Below are positions 4,806-7,312 of a stretch of DNA of 7,312 nt, in pieces. The stretch lies in assembly GCA_022842805.1 (NCBI GenBank), contig JALHOX010000237.1, positions 1 through 7,312 on the forward strand, written 5' to 3'. Positions within the stretch are counted from its first letter, which is position 1; the number at the start of each line of letters is the position of its first letter. The stretch comes from Phycisphaerae bacterium (GTDB lineage: Bacteria > Planctomycetota > Phycisphaerae > UBA1845 > Fen-1342). The position numbers and the translations under genes were made by a program. The notes below the pieces were generated by a model. It was not told the origin of the DNA and did no database searches. It saw only the letters and a program-made list of their open reading frames with translations.

Positions 4806-7312
4806 ATGTTTGCACCATGTCAACACAATTTTCGCCGATTTTGTGGTGCTTTTGCCGCAACTTTGTTGCTTTCTGTTTGCCTATTCAATCAACCGGCAGT
4901 CGCTCAGGCCGCGATTGAACCATCAAACAACCCCGTCGCCGATCCCGCCGCCATCGTCACTCACGGCCAGGCCCGCTTCACCGTCCTGAACGACGGCCTG
5001 CTGCGTCTCGAATGGTCGCCGACTTCAGTGTTCGAGGACCGCGCCTCCTATTTCGTCGTCAACCGCCGCTTGCCCGTGCCCAAGTTTACGGTCGAAAAGA
5101 TGGGCGAAGCACTGTCGCTCAAGACCGATCGCATTCAGTTGCTCTATCGACCGAACGGCAAGCCCTTTGATAGCGACAACCTACAGGTCGATCTGCAGAT
5201 TCCGCCCTTCGGCGTCGAGGGCGCGGCGCCGCCGAGCCCGGTCCGGTGGAAAACAGGTGAGCCCGCGCCGCAAAATCTGCTCGGCACCTATCGCACGCTC
5301 GACGGCATCTCCGGCGCCGCGGACATGGAGCCCGGCGTCCTCACCCGCAGCGGCTGGAGCTTCGTCGATGATTCCAAGCGAATTCTGTTTACGAGAGAGG
5401 AATGGCCCTGGGCCACGCCACGCAGCAATCCTGCGTCGCTCGATTGGTATTTGTTTGTCTTTGGCAAAGATTACCCCGCCGCGCTCATCGATTTCATCTC
5501 CATCGGCGGACGCATCCCGATGCCGCCGCGCTGGGCGTTCGGCGCCTGGTGGTCACGCTATTGGGCCTACAGCGAGGCTGAGCTGCGCGAACTGGTGGGC
5601 GAGTTTGAGGCGCACGGCGTACCGCTCGACGTGCTCGTCATCGACATGGATTGGCACCTCGACGGCTGGACCGGCTACACGTTTAACTCCAAGTACTTCC
5701 CCGACCCCGATGGCTTCATGAAGTGGTGTCGCGAGAAGGGGCTGAAAGTCACGCTGAATCTCCATCCGGCGGACGGCGTCGGCAAACACGAGGCCGCCTT
5801 TGCGGATGTCTGCAAAGCCGTCGGCGTCGATCCGGCGACGACCGATCGCGTGCCCTTCTCCTGCATCGACAAGAAGTACATGCGGGCCTACTTCGATTTG
5901 TTGCATCGCCCGCTGGAAGCCCGCGGCGTCGATTTCTGGTGGATCGACTGGCAGCAAGGCGAGGACTCCGGCATGGCTGGCCTCGACCCCCTGCCGTGGC
6001 TCAATCACCTGCATTGGGAAGATTGGACCCAGAACCCGGCACGCAACAAGACGCGCCCGATTCTCTTCTCGCGCTGGGGCGGCCTCGGCAATCATCGCTA
6101 TCAGGTCGGCTTCTCCGGCGACACCTTCTGCGATTGGCCGTCGCTGGCGTTTCAGCCCTATTTCACCGCGACCGCCGGCAACGTCGGCTATGCCTATTGG
6201 AGCCACGACATCGGCGGCCATCAGCCTGGGCCGGTCGAGCCGGAGCTATACACGCGCTGGATTCAGTGGGGCATTCTCAGCCCGATCCTGCGCACACACA
6301 CGACCAAAAATCCGCTCGCCGAGCGCAGAATCTGGGAATTTCCGAAAGAGTACTTCGAGGCCATGCGCGATGCGTGGCTGATGCGCTATGAACTGATTCC
6401 CTATCTCTATACCGCCGCGCGGCAATGCAACAGCACCGGGATGCCGCTCTGCCGACCGCTCTATTACGTGTGGCCGGATGTCGAAGAGGCCTACAGCTAC
6501 ACCCACGAGTACATGCTCGGCGACGATCTGCTTTGCGCGCCCATCACCGCGCCGCGGAACCCTTACACCGGCTGCGCGACGGCGAAGGTGTGGATTCCGC
6601 CGGGCACGTGGGTGCATTGGTTCACCGGGCAGCGCTTCACGGGGCCGCAGGAGGTGCGCCTGCCCACGCCGCTCGAACAGATGCCGCTTTTTGCGCGGGC
6701 GGGCTCGACGATTCCGATGGACGTCACGCGTCGCGCGCGGCCGGGTATCAAGACTCAAGCCGACGCGCCAATCAGCGCCTCGCTCGCGGCTCACGTCGTC
6801 CCCGGCAAACCCGCCACGGATTACCTTTTTGAGGACGATGGTGTTTCCGTTCGCGACCCGTCTGTCGGTGAGGCGCTAACGACGCTTCGCATCACGGAAA
6901 GCACGGACACCGGGTTAACGATTCAAATCGCGCCGCGGCTCGGCAAAGTGACCGGACTCCCGGCGGAGCGATCGATCGAGTACGTCATTCACGGCATCGC
7001 GAAGCCGGACGAAGTGAGCTGGGCATCGGGGGCGGCCGGCGGCGGTGAAGCGAAGCCGGTCGCGGTATCGCTGTACGACGAAGCTTCGCGCACCTGCACC
7101 GTCATCACCCCATCCAGCAGCGCGCAGCACTACAACGAATTGCGGGTGAAGCGGGCGGCGGGCCTCTATCAGTTCGAAGCCGGCGCCGGCCGGCCGATCG
7201 GCGAACTCGTAGCCGCCGGTCAATCCGCCGCAGATGCCGCAGCGGCACACACCGCGCGGCTTGAACTGACATCCCGCCTGGGCCTCACCACCGAGTTCGA
7301 ATTCCGCGGCGG
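4806..7312 (+). CDS. Exported GH31 family glycoside hydrolase (3' end outside window)
   Basis: The frame is open from ATG 4806 to the right edge (835 complete codons, no stop). The signal peptide has basic residues R10-R11, a hydrophobic core at 14-27 and a likely cleavage after A33-Q-A35. A beta-sandwich N-domain (about 40-235) precedes the GH31 (beta/alpha)8 barrel, which begins at MPPRWAFGAWWSRYW (239-253). Barrel landmarks are LDVLVIDMDWH (274-284), FWWIDWQQ (377-384) with D381 as predicted nucleophile, the RWGGLGNHRY segment leading to FSGDT (436-440) with D439 as predicted acid/base, WSHDIGGH (465-472) and RTH (496-498). After the barrel come C-terminal beta domains. One contains LFEDDG (674-679), typical of DUF5110, and an alanine-rich linker leads into a further segment at the edge. 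GH31 enzymes hydrolyse or transfer alpha-glycosyl groups with retention, mainly from alpha-glucosides or alpha-xylosides. The substrate here cannot be named. The nucleophile motif differs from the usual W-x-D-M-N-E. Export suggests periplasmic or surface glycan breakdown. No transporter or other carbohydrate gene is adjacent. Confidence 0.95.
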   Translation, partial: MFAPCQHNFRRFCGAFAATLLLSVCLFNQPAVAQAAIEPSNNPVADPAAIVTHGQARFTVLNDGLLRLEWSPTSVFEDRASYFVVNRRLPVPKFTVEKMGEALSLKTDRIQLLYRPNGKPFDSDNLQVDLQIPPFGVEGAAPPSPVRWKTGEPAPQNLLGTYRTLDGISGAADMEPGVLTRSGWSFVDDSKRILFTREEWPWATPRSNPASLDWYLFVFGKDYPAALIDFISIGGRIPMPPRWAFGAWWSRYWAYSEAELRELVGEFEAHGVPLDVLVIDMDWHLDGWTGYTFNSKYFPDPDGFMKWCREKGLKVTLNLHPADGVGKHEAAFADVCKAVGVDPATTDRVPFSCIDKKYMRAYFDLLHRPLEARGVDFWWIDWQQGEDSGMAGLDPLPWLNHLHWEDWTQNPARNKTRPILFSRWGGLGNHRYQVGFSGDTFCDWPSLAFQPYFTATAGNVGYAYWSHDIGGHQPGPVEPELYTRWIQWGILSPILRTHTTKNPLAERRIWEFPKEYFEAMRDAWLMRYELIPYLYTAARQCNSTGMPLCRPLYYVWPDVEEAYSYTHEYMLGDDLLCAPITAPRNPYTGCATAKVWIPPGTWVHWFTGQRFTGPQEVRLPTPLEQMPLFARAGSTIPMDVTRRARPGIKTQADAPISASLAAHVVPGKPATDYLFEDDGVSVRDPSVGEALTTLRITESTDTGLTIQIAPRLGKVTGLPAERSIEYVIHGIAKPDEVSWASGAAGGGEAKPVAVSLYDEASRTCTVITPSSSAQHYNELRVKRAAGLYQFEAGAGRPIGELVAAGQSAADAAAAHTARLELTSRLGLTTEFEFRG

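Noticed and set aside
4570..4860. A 96-codon open frame on the - strand in the glycosidase leader
   Set aside because: It overlaps the glycosidase signal peptide, has no good ribosome binding site or motif, and covers the palindrome and candidate promoter.
4870..4890. Lipoprotein signal (Cys at residue 25 of the GH31 protein)
   Set aside because: The residues before the Cys are L-S-V. A lipobox needs Gly, Ala or Ser directly before the Cys, and a good A-x-A signal peptidase I site follows at 33-35.
5553..6221. A 222-codon open frame on the - strand opposite the GH31 barrel
   Set aside because: It lies wholly within the conserved GH31 catalytic region on the other strand and has no motif of its own.

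Overview
The window is GC-rich (roughly 60-65% by eye) bacterial chromosomal DNA. The gene content suggests a member of the Planctomycetota or a similar lineage. The hints are a kinesin-light-chain-style TPR protein, a membrane protein with an N-terminal CPxC...CPxC zinc ribbon, a slipin-like SPFH protein, an exported GH31 glycosidase and loosely packed genes. This assignment is an inference from style; no marker gene is present.

Layout: (1) 1-1189, the 3' part of a TPR-repeat protein on the + strand that enters from the left edge. (2) 1253-2389, a + strand membrane-anchored protein of unknown function with a zinc ribbon. (3) 2479-3624, a - strand SPFH/band-7 (slipin-like) protein, convergent with gene 2, whose N-terminal half carries three copies of a PGR-containing motif about 69 residues apart. 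(4) 3625-4805, almost 1.2 kb without a convincing protein gene. It holds a tRNA-His-like gene on the - strand (4117-4188) with an imperfect acceptor stem, two stretches of heptanucleotide-type repeats, several strong hairpins and a perfect 19-nt palindrome. (5) 4806 to the right edge, a large + strand gene with no stop in the window. It encodes an exported GH31 glycoside hydrolase of at least 835 residues with an unusual nucleophile signature (WWIDWQQ).

The genes do not form an obvious pathway. Genes 1 and 2 are co-directional with a 63-bp gap. The SPFH gene is transcribed towards gene 2. The glycosidase appears to be a single gene with its own leader, a possible sigma70-type promoter and a Shine-Dalgarno site. 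I see no CRISPR array, transposase, phage gene or defence system. The items most worth follow-up are the tripled SPFH N-terminus, the tRNA-His with mismatched acceptor end, the structured and repeat-bearing intergenic region, and the divergent GH31 active site.
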